Source: Bradyrhizobium monzae (GTDB taxonomy: Bacteria; Pseudomonadota; Alphaproteobacteria; Rhizobiales; Xanthobacteraceae). From it: 64,000 nt of DNA. Numbering within the stretch: position 1 is the stretch's first letter; the number at the start of each line of letters is the position of its first letter. The notes below the pieces were generated by a model. It worked only from the letters and a program-made list of their open reading frames with translations, was not told where the DNA came from and made no database searches. Shown here one piece after another: positions 1-9,177 of this stretch. Both the position numbers and the translations under genes were made by a program. The stretch covers positions 1 through 64,000 of the forward strand of contig NZ_JAIRDQ010000002.1 in NCBI RefSeq assembly GCF_021458635.1. Reading direction: 5' to 3'.

Positions 1-738
1 TCCGAACCGATCGTGTCGCTCCGCGACGTGCAGAAGAGCTTTGGCCCGCTCCGGGTGCTCGACGGCGTCTCTTTCGCCGTCGAGCGCGGCGAGGTACTGG
101 CACTGATCGGCCGCTCAGGCTCCGGCAAGAGCACGGCGCTGCGCTGCATCGACCGCTTCGAGAAAGTCGACGGCGGCGAGATCGTCGTCTGCGGACACAG
201 GGTCGATCGACCCGACGTCGATCTCCGTGCTCTGCGCCAGGACGTCGGCATCGTGTTCCAAAGCTACAATCTGTTTCCGCATCTCACGATCGAACAGAAC
301 ATCGCGCTTGCGCCCTGCGCGGTGAAGGGCATAGCCGCGTCGCAGGCGAAGGATCTGGCGCGCAAGGTGCTGGCGCAGGTCGGGCTCGAGGACAAGCTGC
401 ACGCCTATCCCGAGCAGCTCTCGGGCGGCCAGCAGCAGCGCGCAGCGATTGCCCGCTCGCTCGCGATGCAGCCGAAGGTGATGCTGTTCGACGAAGTCAC
501 CTCGGCGCTCGATCCCGAGCTCACGGCCGAAGTGCTGAAGGTGATCGAGCAACTGGCGGCGGACGGCATGACCATGGTGATGGTCACCCATGAGATGGGG
601 TTTGCCAAAGGTATCGCCGACCGGATCGTGTTCATGCATCGCGGCAAGGTCCACGAGACCGGCCCCGCCTCGATCCTGACGTCGCCGACGACACCCGAAC
701 TCACGCAATTCGTGGGCACTGGAAACCTAAAATCATAA
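1..738 (+). CDS. Polar amino-acid ABC transporter ATP-binding protein (5' end outside window)
   Basis: ATPase that powers import of a polar amino acid with the binding protein encoded just downstream. The reading frame is open to the left edge, so the true start probably lies outside the window; a GTG at 13 is the only visible candidate. Walker A is GRSGSGKST, the signature is LSGGQQQR and Walker B is [13 protein letters not shown], where Val replaces the usual Pro of DEPTSALDP. A VTHEM H-loop follows. These match the GlnQ/HisP-type family, which is usually about 240-260 residues. It ends 17 bp before the binding-protein gene, so the two are almost certainly one operon. Permease genes are presumably upstream. 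Confidence 0.9.
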   Translation, partial: SEPIVSLRDVQKSFGPLRVLDGVSFAVERGEVLALIGRSGSGKSTALRCIDRFEKVDGGEIVVCGHRVDRPDVDLRALRQDVGIVFQSYNLFPHLTIEQNIALAPCAVKGIAASQAKDLARKVLAQVGLEDKLHAYPEQLSGGQQQRAAIARSLAMQPKVMLFDEVTSALDPELTAEVLKVIEQLAADGMTMVMVTHEMGFAKGIADRIVFMHRGKVHETGPASILTSPTTPELTQFVGTGNLKS

Positions 739-755
739 CAAGGAGGAGAACAAGG

Positions 756-1550
756 ATGACAAGGAAGACAATGCTGGGCACCGCCGCCGCACTGCTGGGC
801 TTCGTCATGATGACAGCCACGCCGGCATCGGCCGATCTGCTCGATGACATCACGCAGGCCAAGAAGATCCGCATTTCGACCGACCTCGCCATCCCGCCCT
901 CGGGCATGATGGATTCGAGCATGAAGCCGACCGGCTCCGACGTCGAGGTAGCGCAATTGCTCGCCAAGGACTGGGGGTTCGAGCTCGAATTCGTCCAGAC
1001 CACCGGCGCAACCCGCATCCCCAACGTCCTGACCGGGAAGGCCGACATCATCATCTCGACACTGTCGGTAACGCCTGATCGCGCCAAGGTGATCGACTTC
1101 AGCAAGCGCTACGCGACGCTGCAATCCGACGTCGGCTGCCTGAAATCCTCGACCGTCAAGGACTGGCCCGATCTGAAGGACAAGTCGATCGGCGTCTCGC
1201 GCGGCACTACGCAGGACACCACCCTGTCCAACATGAAGGACAAGGACCTCAAGATCGCCCGTTACGACGACGATGCCACCATGGTGACGGCAGCCGTCTC
1301 CGGCCAGGTCGACTGCGTCGCCTCGTCCGCGACGATCATCAACCAGATCGGGGTCAAGAACCCTTCGCGCGTGTTCGAATCTCGGATTCCGTTGGCTACC
1401 TTCGATCTCGCCATCGGCTTGAAGAAAGGCGAGCAGCGCCTGATGGACAAGCTCAACGCCTGGATTACCGAGAACGTCAAGAACGGCAAGCTCAACGCGA
1501 TCTACAAGAAGTTCCACGGCGTCGAGCTGCCACCCGACATGCGCAGCTAA
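756..1550 (+). CDS. Amino-acid ABC transporter periplasmic substrate-binding protein (SBP family 3)
   Basis: Periplasmic receptor of 264 residues that captures the amino acid for the ABC transporter. An N-terminal signal peptide (MTRKTMLG, then a hydrophobic stretch ending PASA) is followed by the family-3 fold: an ISTDLAIPPSG start of the mature domain, DVEVAQLLA and the second-lobe motif SIGVSRGTTQD. A strong Shine-Dalgarno (aaggaggag) precedes the ATG. The gene sits 17 bp after the ATPase and before a hairpin at 1562-1591, so it probably closes the transport operon. Which amino acid is bound cannot be read from the sequence. Confidence 0.9.
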   Translation: MTRKTMLGTAAALLGFVMMTATPASADLLDDITQAKKIRISTDLAIPPSGMMDSSMKPTGSDVEVAQLLAKDWGFELEFVQTTGATRIPNVLTGKADIIISTLSVTPDRAKVIDFSKRYATLQSDVGCLKSSTVKDWPDLKDKSIGVSRGTTQDTTLSNMKDKDLKIARYDDDATMVTAAVSGQVDCVASSATIINQIGVKNPSRVFESRIPLATFDLAIGLKKGEQRLMDKLNAWITENVKNGKLNAIYKKFHGVELPPDMRS

Positions 1551-1561
1551 ACCAGAAAGAC

Positions 1562-1591
1562 ACCGTGACGGCCGCTTGCGGCTGTCACGGT
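1562..1591 (+). terminator. Long hairpin between binding-protein gene and rpiB-like gene
   Basis: Arms accgtgac (1562-1569) and gtcacggt (1584-1591) continue inward through a G-T pair into gccgc/gcggc around a TT apex, giving about 14 bp of stem. It lies 11 bp after the stop codon. No T-run follows (caatacaaaa), so it may act as a 3'-end stabiliser or partial terminator between the transporter and the isomerase gene. Confidence 0.55.
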
Positions 1592-1617
1592 CAATACAAA
1601 ATCAAAAAGGACATCAC

Positions 1618-2064
1618 ATGCGTCTCGTCATCGGATCCGACCACGCCGGCTGGCCGCTCAAGCAAACCGTCATCGATCACATTCGCGAGCTCGGCCACGA
1701 TGTCGTCGATGTCGGCTCGTATGACGACAAGCCGGTCGACTTCCCCGACATCGCGCGTGCCGTAGCACAGAAAGTCACCTCGGGCGAAGCCACACGCGGC
1801 ATCATGGTCTGCGGCACCGGTGTCGGCGCCTCGATCGCCGCCAACAAGATGAAGGGCATCCGCGCGGCGGTCTGCCACGACGTCCATTCCGCGCACCAGA
1901 GCGTTGAGCACGACGACGTCAACGTCATGTGCATCGGCGCGCAGATCGTCGGCGCCTGGCTCGCCGTCGATCTCGTCTCGTCGTATCTTTCAGCCGAGTT
2001 TTCGACGGACGAAGACTTCCGCCGTCGCGTCGAGAAGCTGCGCGTTATGGACGAACAGGGCTGA
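1618..2064 (+). CDS. rpiB: RpiB/LacA/LacB family sugar-phosphate isomerase
   Basis: Cytosolic aldose-ketose isomerase of 148 residues (RpiB fold). Visible family features are the N-terminal GSDHAG motif that binds sugar phosphate, the catalytic-Cys loop CGTGVGASIAANK and the KGIRAAVCHD segment. The usual HNxAN motif reads HDDVN here, which hints at a specialised substrate such as a tetrulose phosphate rather than ribose 5-phosphate; that is inference. ATG 1618 was preferred over an in-frame start at 1576 because aaaaagga lies just upstream and the family begins MRLVIGSDHAG. It may be co-transcribed with the amino-acid transporter, but the 1562 hairpin lies between them. Confidence 0.85.
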   Translation: MRLVIGSDHAGWPLKQTVIDHIRELGHDVVDVGSYDDKPVDFPDIARAVAQKVTSGEATRGIMVCGTGVGASIAANKMKGIRAAVCHDVHSAHQSVEHDDVNVMCIGAQIVGAWLAVDLVSSYLSAEFSTDEDFRRRVEKLRVMDEQG

Positions 2065-2084
2065 CGTCTGGCCCGGGGCTCATC

Positions 2085-2300
2085 TTCCGTCATTGCGAGC
2101 GTAGCGAAGCTGCATTCTCGTGCCCCGGACGCAGCGCAGCGTCGCTTCGACGATGCGCTGCAGAGCCGGGGCCCATGCGGCGGTTGAGGGCGTGGCTTGC
2201 AGGGTCCCAGCTCTGCGGAGCGTCACCATAGCGCGTCGAAGACGCGCGTGGACGCGCTTTTGGTGCCGCACCGCGTCCGGGACACGCGGGGGACAACGGC
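2085..2300. repeat. Bradyrhizobium-type palindromic intergenic repeat
   Basis: Mosaic of short inverted modules: cattgcgagcgtagcgaagc near 2092, then tgccccggacgcagcgcagcg, cgctgcagagccggggccc, gggtcccagctctgcgg and gcgtccgggacacgcggg. The CCCGGAC/GTCCGGG and GCTGCAG/CTGCGG segments are mutually complementary, so the region folds into nested hairpins. I recognise this type from Bradyrhizobium intergenic regions. It fills most of the gap between the isomerase and the exporter, and short open frames in it are not genes. Confidence 0.75.
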
Positions 2301-2326
2301 GAAACGATGGGCGCCGCCATTCACTC

Positions 2327-3103
2327 ATGTCCCCTCCTCCGGCTAGACTGGTCCGATTCCCAGGAGCCCTTGCCTTGGCCTTTCTCTTCGTCCTCAGCGT
2401 TGGCCTGATCGCAGGCACCGTTTCCGGCATCGTCGGCACGGGCTCGTCGATCATGCTGATGCCGGTGCTGGTCTATGCCTATGGACCGAAGGAGGCCGTG
2501 CCGATCATGGCGGTCGCCTCCGTGATGGCGAATTTTTCGCGGATTCTGGCGTGGTGGCGCGAGGTCGATTGGCGGGCGTGCCTGGCCTATTCGGTCACGG
2601 GCATTCCGGCTGCCGTGCTGGGCGCACGGACGCTGCTCGCCCTGCCCTCGCACGCCGTCGATCTCGCCATCGGCGTCTTCCTGATCGCGATGGTGCCGGC
2701 GCGACACTGGCTGGCGCGGCACGACCTCAAGGCTAATCTCTGGCATCTCGCGATCGGCGGCGCCATCATCGGTTATCTCACCGGCATCGTGGTCTCGACC
2801 GGCCCGCTCAGCGTACCGCTGTTCCTGTTCTACGGCCTTTCCAAAGGCGCCTTTCTCGCAACCGAAGCCGCCGCCTCGCTTGGCCTCTACTTCGCGAAAT
2901 CCGTGACCTTCGAACGTTTTGGCGCGCTGACGCAGGATGTCTTCATCAAAGGCCTGATCGCGGGCTCCTCACTGATGGTCGGCGCGTTCATCGCAAAACG
3001 CTTCGTGCTGCATCTGAAGCCGGAGATGTTCCGCCTGGTGATGGATGCGATCATGGTCGCGGCGGGGCTCTCCATGCTATGGAACGCTCTGCAATCCCCC
3101 TGA
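2327..3103 (+). CDS. TauE/SafE (TSUP) family membrane exporter
   Basis: Inner-membrane protein of 258 residues with about eight hydrophobic segments. It carries the TSUP internal-repeat pattern: GLIAGTVSGIVGTGSSIMLMP in the first half (an inexact GxGGG-like loop) and GAIIGYLTGIVVSTGPLSVP in the second. The family moves sulfite, sulfonates or other organic anions; the substrate here is unknown. ATG 2327 was chosen because upstream in-frame codons lie in the repeat, although its Shine-Dalgarno is weak. The stop is 16 bp before radA, suggesting co-transcription. A second, unrelated-looking TSUP member is at 28914-29696. Confidence 0.85.
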   Translation: MSPPPARLVRFPGALALAFLFVLSVGLIAGTVSGIVGTGSSIMLMPVLVYAYGPKEAVPIMAVASVMANFSRILAWWREVDWRACLAYSVTGIPAAVLGARTLLALPSHAVDLAIGVFLIAMVPARHWLARHDLKANLWHLAIGGAIIGYLTGIVVSTGPLSVPLFLFYGLSKGAFLATEAAASLGLYFAKSVTFERFGALTQDVFIKGLIAGSSLMVGAFIAKRFVLHLKPEMFRLVMDAIMVAAGLSMLWNALQSP

Positions 3104-3119
3104 GCACCGATTCACGTCC

Positions 3120-4568
3120 ATGGCCAAGAGCACGCTTTCCTTCGTCTGCCAGAACTGCGGCGCGGCCTATAACCGCTGGCAGGGCAAGTGCGAGTCCTGC
3201 GGCGAGTGGAATACGCTGGCCGAGGAGGACGCGACCGGCAGCGTGCCGGTCTCGATCCGCTCCAAGCGGAAGGGCCGGACATTTGCGCTCGAGAGCCTTG
3301 CCGGCAAAAGCCCTGACGCGCCGCGCCTGTCTTCGGGCATGACCGAGCTCGACCGCGTCACCGGCGGCGGCTTCGTCCGCGGCTCGGTGCTGCTGGTCGG
3401 CGGCGATCCCGGCATCGGCAAATCGACGCTGTTGACGCAGGCGACCAGCCTGATGGCGCGCGCCGGCCACCGCATCGTCTACATCTCCGGCGAGGAAGCC
3501 ATCGCCCAGGTGAGGCTGCGCGCCGAGCGGCTCGGGCTGTCGGATGCGCCGGTGCAGCTCGCGGCCGAGACCTCGGTCGAGGATATCGTCTCGACGCTGT
3601 CGGAAGGCGCAGTCCCCCGGCTCATCGTGATCGACTCGATCCAGACGATGTGGACCGACACGGTGGAATCCGCGCCCGGCACGGTGACCCAGGTGCGCGC
3701 CTCGGCGCAGGCCCTCATTCGGTTCGCCAAGAAGACGGGTGCGGCCATCATCCTGGTCGGCCACGTCACCAAGGACGGCCAGATCGCCGGCCCTCGCGTG
3801 GTCGAGCACATGGTCGATGCCGTGATGTCGTTCGAGGGCGAAGGCTCGCAGCAATTCCGAATCTTGCGCGCCGTCAAAAACCGTTTTGGCCCGACCGACG
3901 AGATCGGCGTGTTCGAGATGACCGGGCTCGGCCTGCGCGAGGTCACCAACCCGTCGGAGCTGTTCCTGTCCGAGCGTGACCTCGGCACACCCGGCACCGC
4001 AGTGTTCGCGGGCATCGAGGGCACGCGGCCCGTTCTGGTCGAATTGCAGGCGCTGGTGGCGCCGACCTCGCTCGGCACCCCGCGCCGCGCCGTGGTCGGC
4101 TGGGATCAGAGCAGGCTTTCGATGGTGCTGGCGGTGCTGGAAGCCCATTGCGGGGTCAAGCTGTCCGGCCACGACGTCTATCTGAATGTCGCAGGCGGCC
4201 TGCGCATCCACGAGCCGGCGGCCGATATGGCCGCAGCGGCGGCGCTGGTTTCCTCGCTGGTTAATGCACAGTTACCCACCGACGCGGTCTATTTCGGCGA
4301 GATTTCGCTATCGGGCGTCATCCGCCCGGTGGCACAGACCCCGGCCCGGCTCAAGGAAGCGGTCAAGCTCGGCTTCAAGCGCGCCGTACTGCCCGAATCG
4401 GCCCGGGGCGTCGATGCCGGCGGTGACGCCGGACTGACCCTGAACGCGGTTAACAGCCTGACGACATTGGTCGCTGAAATCGCCGCCAAGGGCTCCCGCC
4501 GCGGCGACTCGAACCCGCCAGCGGAGAAAAATGCCACACCGGCAAGATTCCGCCGTGGCGAGGGGTAG
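3120..4568 (+). CDS. radA: DNA repair protein RadA
   Basis: RecA-like ATPase of 482 residues that processes recombination intermediates (branch migration) in the cytosol. Domains in order: an N-terminal C4 zinc finger (Cys10, 13, 24, 27), a RecA core with Walker A GDPGIGKS near residues 95-102 and Walker B LIVIDSIQT, the RadA-specific KNRFG motif (KNRFGPTDE), and a C-terminal Lon-protease-like domain from about residue 290. ATG 3120 starts directly with the MAKSTLSFVCQNC zinc-finger segment. It follows the TSUP gene by 16 bp and precedes cvpA and purF in the same direction. Confidence 0.97.
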   Translation: MAKSTLSFVCQNCGAAYNRWQGKCESCGEWNTLAEEDATGSVPVSIRSKRKGRTFALESLAGKSPDAPRLSSGMTELDRVTGGGFVRGSVLLVGGDPGIGKSTLLTQATSLMARAGHRIVYISGEEAIAQVRLRAERLGLSDAPVQLAAETSVEDIVSTLSEGAVPRLIVIDSIQTMWTDTVESAPGTVTQVRASAQALIRFAKKTGAAIILVGHVTKDGQIAGPRVVEHMVDAVMSFEGEGSQQFRILRAVKNRFGPTDEIGVFEMTGLGLREVTNPSELFLSERDLGTPGTAVFAGIEGTRPVLVELQALVAPTSLGTPRRAVVGWDQSRLSMVLAVLEAHCGVKLSGHDVYLNVAGGLRIHEPAADMAAAAALVSSLVNAQLPTDAVYFGEISLSGVIRPVAQTPARLKEAVKLGFKRAVLPESARGVDAGGDAGLTLNAVNSLTTLVAEIAAKGSRRGDSNPPAEKNATPARFRRGEG

Positions 4569-4736
4569 CTGGAGGTGACGTCAAGCGTCCCCACCGCTAT
4601 ATAGCCGTCACAAAAGCAGCATGGGATTGCGTGGTTACGGCCTTGCCGGGAACGTCGTCTGGCCTTCAGTTAGGGCGGCGGCCAAACACCGATTCGCTGA
4701 GCACCCTTTGAGAGTACGAGCGGACCAGACCAGCCG

Positions 4737-5366
4737 ATGCCAGTTACACTCCTCGACCTGATCCTGCTCGGTGTGATGCTGATCTCGGGCCTACTCGCGA
4801 TGGTCCGTGGTTTCATGCGCGAAATCCTCTCGATCGCGGCCTGGGGCACGGCGGCGATTGTGACGCTGTACTCGTTTTCGAAGCTGCTGCCGACCGCCAA
4901 GACCTATTTCAACAACGACACCGTCGCGAGCGTGGTCGTGGTTGCCGGTGTGTTCGTCGGTACCCTGGTCGTGGTCTCCGTGATCACGGTCCGAATCTCC
5001 GACATGATCCTGGATTCGCGCATCGGCGCGTTGGACCGCACCCTTGGGTTCCTGTTCGGGCTGGCTCGCGGGCTTTTGATTGTCGTGGTGGCCTTCCTGT
5101 TCTTCACCTGGCTGGTGCCGGACAAGCAGCGTCCGGACTGGGTCTCGGGGGCAAAATCCCGCGTGGTGCTCCAGGGAACCGGGGATTGGCTGATGTCCCT
5201 CTTGCCGGATGACCCCGAGAACACCATCTTGAAGAGATTCAAGAAAAACAAACCAGATGATGATCAAGCTGATACCGAACAGCAGCCTTCGGGCACTGGC
5301 GACGGATACAGCAAACCTGCTCGTGACAGCCTCAAGAAGCTGATCGAGAAACCTGCGGCGCGTTGA
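4737..5366 (+). CDS. cvpA: CvpA family membrane protein
   Basis: Inner-membrane protein of 209 residues with four hydrophobic helices in the first 130 residues (LLDLILLGVMLISGLLAMVRG onward), the RGFMREILSIAAWG motif after helix 1, and a charged Lys/Asp/Gln-rich cytoplasmic tail. CvpA proteins are linked to colicin V production, envelope stability and biofilm in other proteobacteria. The gene is classically upstream of purF, exactly as here: the stop codon is 27 bp before the preferred purF ATG. The 168 bp between radA and cvpA probably holds the promoter for this pair. Confidence 0.92.
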   Translation: MPVTLLDLILLGVMLISGLLAMVRGFMREILSIAAWGTAAIVTLYSFSKLLPTAKTYFNNDTVASVVVVAGVFVGTLVVVSVITVRISDMILDSRIGALDRTLGFLFGLARGLLIVVVAFLFFTWLVPDKQRPDWVSGAKSRVVLQGTGDWLMSLLPDDPENTILKRFKKNKPDDDQADTEQQPSGTGDGYSKPARDSLKKLIEKPAAR

Positions 5367-5393
5367 TTGAGCCAACAGAGAGGCGCGGACGAG

Positions 5394-6905
5394 ATGCGAC
5401 ACCCTGACCAGGACGCCCAACTTGATCTCGATACCGGCCCGGCCGCGCTAGAGCTTCAGGACGACCTGGAGGGCGATACGCTCCGTGAAGAATGCGGCGT
5501 CTTTGGCATCTACGGCCACCCCGACGCTGCCGCCATCACGGCGCTCGGTCTCCACGCCCTTCAGCACCGCGGCCAGGAGGCCGCCGGCATCGTCTCCTAC
5601 GACGGCAGCCGCTTCCACAGCGAACGCCGTCTCGGCCTCGTCGGTGATACTTTCTCCCGCCGCGAGGTGATCGACCGCCTGCCCGGCAACATGGCGGTCG
5701 GCCATGTCCGCTATTCCACGACCGGCGCGACAATCCTGCGCAACGTGCAGCCGCTGTTTGCCGAGCTCAATGCCGGCGGCCTCGCGGTCGCCCACAACGG
5801 CAACCTCACCAACGGCCTGACGCTGCGTCGCGAGCTCGTGAAACACGGCGCGATGATGCAGTCGACCACCGACACCGAGGTGATACTGCACCTGGTCGCG
5901 CGCTCCAGGCGCGCGCGCTTCATCGAGCGCTATATCGATGCGCTACGCGAGATCGAAGGCGCCTACGCGCTGGTCTCGCTGACCAACAAGAAGCTGGTCG
6001 GTGCACGCGATCCGCGCGGCATCCGCCCGCTGGTGCTGGGCGAGCTCGACGGCTGCCCGATCCTGACGTCGGAGACCTGCGCGCTCGACATCATCGGCGC
6101 GCGCTTCGTGCGCGACATCGAGCCCGGCGAAGTCATCGTGTTCGACGAGAATGGCCTGGACATCCACAAGCCGTTCCCGCCGATAGCGCCGCGCCCCTGC
6201 ATCTTCGAATACATCTATTTCTCGCGTCCGGATTCCATCGTCCATGGTCGCTCGGTCTACGAGGTGCGCAAGGCCTTCGGCGCGCAGCTCGCGCGCGAAA
6301 GCCATGTGCCGATCGACGTGGTCGTGCCGGTGCCGGATTCCGGTGTGCCCGCCGCGGTCGGCTACAGCCAGCATTCCGGCGTGCCGTTCGAGCTTGGCAT
6401 CATCCGCAACCACTATGTCGGCCGCACCTTCATCCAGCCGACGCAGGCGATCCGCGAATCCGGCGTGCGCATGAAGCATTCGGCCAACCGCGCCGCGATC
6501 GAAGGCAAGCGCATCATCCTGATCGACGACTCGCTGGTACGCGGCACCACGTCAAAGAAGATCGTGCGCATGATGCGCGATGCCGGCGCCAAGGAAGTGC
6601 ACTTCCGCCTGGCCTCGCCGCCGATCCTCTATCCCGATTATTACGGCATCGACCTCCCCGACCGTGGCGGCCTGCTCGCCGCGACGCATTCGCTCGAGGA
6701 AATGCGCGAGATCATCGGCGCCGACTCGCTCGCCTTCCTGTCGATCGACGGCATGTACCGTGCCATGGGCGAGCCCGGCCGCGACCCCGCCAATCCGAAA
6801 TTCTCGGATCATTGCTTCACCGGCGCCTATCCGACCCACCTCACCGACCAGACCCAGACCGAGCCGCAACCGCGGCAGCTGTCGTTGCTGGCGGAGGCGA
6901 GCTGA
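5394..6905 (+). CDS. purF: Amidophosphoribosyltransferase PurF
   Basis: First committed enzyme of purine synthesis (PRPP + glutamine to 5-phosphoribosylamine), 503 residues. The N-terminal glutamine amidotransferase starts at the catalytic Cys of EECGVFGIYGH after a short propeptide; RGQEAAG and HNGNLTNG are visible. The C-terminal PRTase domain carries the PRPP loop ILIDDSLVRGTTS. ATG 5394 was chosen over an in-frame TTG at 5367 that abuts the cvpA stop. Coupled to cvpA. A genus-type repeat follows the stop codon. Confidence 0.96.
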   Translation: MRHPDQDAQLDLDTGPAALELQDDLEGDTLREECGVFGIYGHPDAAAITALGLHALQHRGQEAAGIVSYDGSRFHSERRLGLVGDTFSRREVIDRLPGNMAVGHVRYSTTGATILRNVQPLFAELNAGGLAVAHNGNLTNGLTLRRELVKHGAMMQSTTDTEVILHLVARSRRARFIERYIDALREIEGAYALVSLTNKKLVGARDPRGIRPLVLGELDGCPILTSETCALDIIGARFVRDIEPGEVIVFDENGLDIHKPFPPIAPRPCIFEYIYFSRPDSIVHGRSVYEVRKAFGAQLARESHVPIDVVVPVPDSGVPAAVGYSQHSGVPFELGIIRNHYVGRTFIQPTQAIRESGVRMKHSANRAAIEGKRIILIDDSLVRGTTSKKIVRMMRDAGAKEVHFRLASPPILYPDYYGIDLPDRGGLLAATHSLEEMREIIGADSLAFLSIDGMYRAMGEPGRDPANPKFSDHCFTGAYPTHLTDQTQTEPQPRQLSLLAEAS

Positions 6906-6913
6906 CGCCGAAG

Positions 6914-6995
6914 GCGTCATCCCGGGGCGGTCCGCAGGACCCAACCCGGGATCTCGACGTTCCGGGTTCGCGCCACGCGCGTCGCGGAATGACGG
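6914..6995. repeat. Short palindromic repeat after purF
   Basis: Starts gcgtcatcccggg and ends gcggaatgacg, with ccgcaggacccaacccggg and ttccgggttcgcgccacgcgcg inside. CCCGGG/CCGGGTT modules can pair. This is another common intergenic family of Bradyrhizobium-type genomes and possibly serves as the 3' end of purF mRNA. Confidence 0.6.
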
Positions 6996-7041
6996 CTGTG
7001 TGGGGGCTTGTCCCAGCCGTCCACGCCTGTAAAACCGCGCC

Positions 7042-7785
7042 ATGACCAAGCTCCTCGCTGACCGCATCGCTCTCGTCACCGGCGCCTCGCGCGGCATCGG
7101 TTTCGCCACGGCACTCGCGCTGGCGAAGGCCGGTGCGCATATCGTTGCCACTGCGCGCACGCAGGGCGGGCTCGAGGAACTCGACGACGAGATTCGCAAA
7201 GCAGGCGGCAGCAACGCTACGCTTGTCCCGCTCAACCTCACCGATTCCGACGGCATCGCGCGGCTGGGTGCCGGCCTGCACGAGCGCTACGGCAAGCTCG
7301 ACATCCTCATCGGCAATGCCGGCGTGCTCGGCCCCTCCTCGCCGGTCGGCCACATCGAGCTCAAGACGTTCAACGACGTCATGGCCGTCAACGTCTCCGC
7401 AAACTTCCAGCTGATCCGCTGCATGGAGCCGCTGCTGAAGCAGTCCGACGCCGGCCGCGCCGTCTTCATCACCTCGGGCGCCGCCAACAAGGCGACCGCC
7501 TATGTCAGCCCCTACGCCGCCTCCAAGGCCGCGCTGGAGACGCTGGCGCGCTCCTGGGCGCAGGAGACCGCGAACACGGCGCTCCGCGTCAACTTGTTCA
7601 ACCCGGGCCCGGTCCGAACCCGCATGCGCGCGACTCTGATGCCGGGCGAAGATCCCGCCACGCTCGAAACACCCGAGCAAGCCGCCGAGTTCATCGTCCC
7701 CCTATGCGCGCCCGACTGGACCGAGACCGGCAAATTCTACGACTACAAGACGCGCAGCCTGATGAGCTTCCGCGCGCCGGCCTGA
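7042..7785 (+). CDS. SDR family NAD(P)-dependent oxidoreductase
   Basis: Classical short-chain dehydrogenase/reductase of 247 residues. The Rossmann motif TGASRGIGFA lies near residues 14-23, followed by an NAG motif (IGNAGVLG), a catalytic Ser in FITSGAANK and the YxxxK pair in SPYAASKAALETL. NPGPVRTRMRA follows. FabG/YciK-like oxidoreductases share this layout; the substrate is unknown. No strong Shine-Dalgarno precedes the ATG. It is flanked by the purF repeat and by the beta-propeller gene 77 bp downstream. Confidence 0.88.
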   Translation: MTKLLADRIALVTGASRGIGFATALALAKAGAHIVATARTQGGLEELDDEIRKAGGSNATLVPLNLTDSDGIARLGAGLHERYGKLDILIGNAGVLGPSSPVGHIELKTFNDVMAVNVSANFQLIRCMEPLLKQSDAGRAVFITSGAANKATAYVSPYAASKAALETLARSWAQETANTALRVNLFNPGPVRTRMRATLMPGEDPATLETPEQAAEFIVPLCAPDWTETGKFYDYKTRSLMSFRAPA

Positions 7786-7862
7786 TTGACTCACACGCCT
7801 CCCCGCGATTGACTGCCCGCGCTCAAGCGGCAGCAAGCCGCAAGCCAAAAAGGGAGGTTGCC

Positions 7863-9011
7863 ATGGCGCCATGGCATGATCGCGCAGGCTTTAGCCGTGC
7901 GCTCGCACGCGTCTCTCACGCCGTCTCCATCCTGATCGCAGCCATCGCATTCGCACATCCAAACGTCGCCACAGCCGGCGACGTACCGACCTTCGCGGTC
8001 GATGCCTCCTGGCCAAAGCCACTGCCGAACAATTGGATCCTCGGCCAGGTCGGCGGCATCACCGTCGACTGGCAGGGCCACATCTGGATGATCCACCGTC
8101 CGCGCTCGCTCACCGACGACGAGAAAGGCGCAAGCCTTAACCCACCCCGCTCGAAGTGCTGCGTCTCGGCGCCGCCCGTGCTCGAATTCGATTCTGACGG
8201 CAATCTGCTGCGGTCCTGGGGCGGGCCCGGCACCGGCTATGAATGGGTCGGCCGCGAGCACGGCATCGAGGTCGATCCGGCAGGCTTCGTCTGGATCGGC
8301 GGCAATGCTGACAACGACAACGCGATCCTGAAGTTCACGCTCGACGGCAAGTTCGTGGCCCAGATCGGCAAGATCGCGCCAGGCCTCGGGAGCAACGACA
8401 CGACACAGCTCGGCAAGCCCGCCGAAACCGCGCTCGACAAGGAAGCCAACGAAATCTACGTCGCCGACGGCTATGGCAACCGCCGCGTCATTGTGTTCGA
8501 TGCGACCACGCTGGCCTACAAGCGGCACTGGGGCGCCTACGGCAACAAGCCCGATGACGGCAAGCAGGCAGTCTACGATCCCAAGGCGCCGGTGTCCCAG
8601 CAGTTTGGCAATCCCGTCCATTGCGTGAAGATCGCCAACGACGGTCTCGTCTACGTTTGCGACCGCATCAACAACCGCATCCAGGTGTTCAAAAAGGATG
8701 GCACCTTCGTGAAGGAGTTCTTCTTCGAGAAGAACACGCTCGGCAACGGCGCGGTGTGGGACATCGCGATCTGGCCTGATCCGAAGCAGACCTATTTGCT
8801 CAGCGCCGATGGCGAGAACAACGAGATCAGGGTGATCAAGCGCGAGGACGGAAGCGTCGTCGGCAGCTTCGGTCACAACGGCCGCAATGCCGGCCAATTC
8901 CACTGGGTGCATGCCATGGCGGTCGATGCCGGGGGTAACGTCTATACCGCCGAGGTCGACACCGGAAAGCGCATCCAGAAATTCAGATTAACCTCGGACG
9001 CGCTCAAATAG
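7863..9011 (+). CDS. Exported NHL-repeat / peptidyl-amidating-lyase-like beta-propeller protein
   Basis: Predicted periplasmic or secreted protein of 382 residues. A signal peptide (SHAVSILIAAIAFA to ATA) is followed by six-bladed propeller repeats with NHL-type signatures such as GITVDWQGHIWMIH, GIEVDPAGFVWIGG, EIYVADGYGNRRVIVFD, LVYVCDRINNRIQVF and AMAVDAGGNVYTAEV. This resembles bacterial homologues of peptidyl-alpha-hydroxyglycine amidating lyase, but activity is not established. ATG 7863 was chosen for its strong Shine-Dalgarno (gggaggttgcc). A perfect 11-bp hairpin follows the stop. Confidence 0.85.
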   Translation: MAPWHDRAGFSRALARVSHAVSILIAAIAFAHPNVATAGDVPTFAVDASWPKPLPNNWILGQVGGITVDWQGHIWMIHRPRSLTDDEKGASLNPPRSKCCVSAPPVLEFDSDGNLLRSWGGPGTGYEWVGREHGIEVDPAGFVWIGGNADNDNAILKFTLDGKFVAQIGKIAPGLGSNDTTQLGKPAETALDKEANEIYVADGYGNRRVIVFDATTLAYKRHWGAYGNKPDDGKQAVYDPKAPVSQQFGNPVHCVKIANDGLVYVCDRINNRIQVFKKDGTFVKEFFFEKNTLGNGAVWDIAIWPDPKQTYLLSADGENNEIRVIKREDGSVVGSFGHNGRNAGQFHWVHAMAVDAGGNVYTAEVDTGKRIQKFRLTSDALK

Positions 9012-9044
9012 CGCCTCAACGCATTTTGCCCAAAAGTTAACCGA

Positions 9045-9073
9045 CGGATGACGCTACGTCGCAGCGTCATCCG
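9045..9073 (+). terminator. Perfect 11-bp stem-loop, likely terminator
   Basis: cggatgacgct (9045-9055) and agcgtcatccg (9063-9073) pair perfectly around a 7-nt loop, 33 bp after the beta-propeller stop. Only a short T stretch (gcttt) follows, so termination would be weak or Rho-assisted. Confidence 0.6.
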
Positions 9074-9177
9074 GCTTTAGGCGCATTGCCGCCGACCCTC
9101 GGACCGGCTACGGAGTCCGTTGGAACAAGGCTCCGCAAGAGAGCCGACCGCATATTTGACAATGGAGGAGACGTTTT

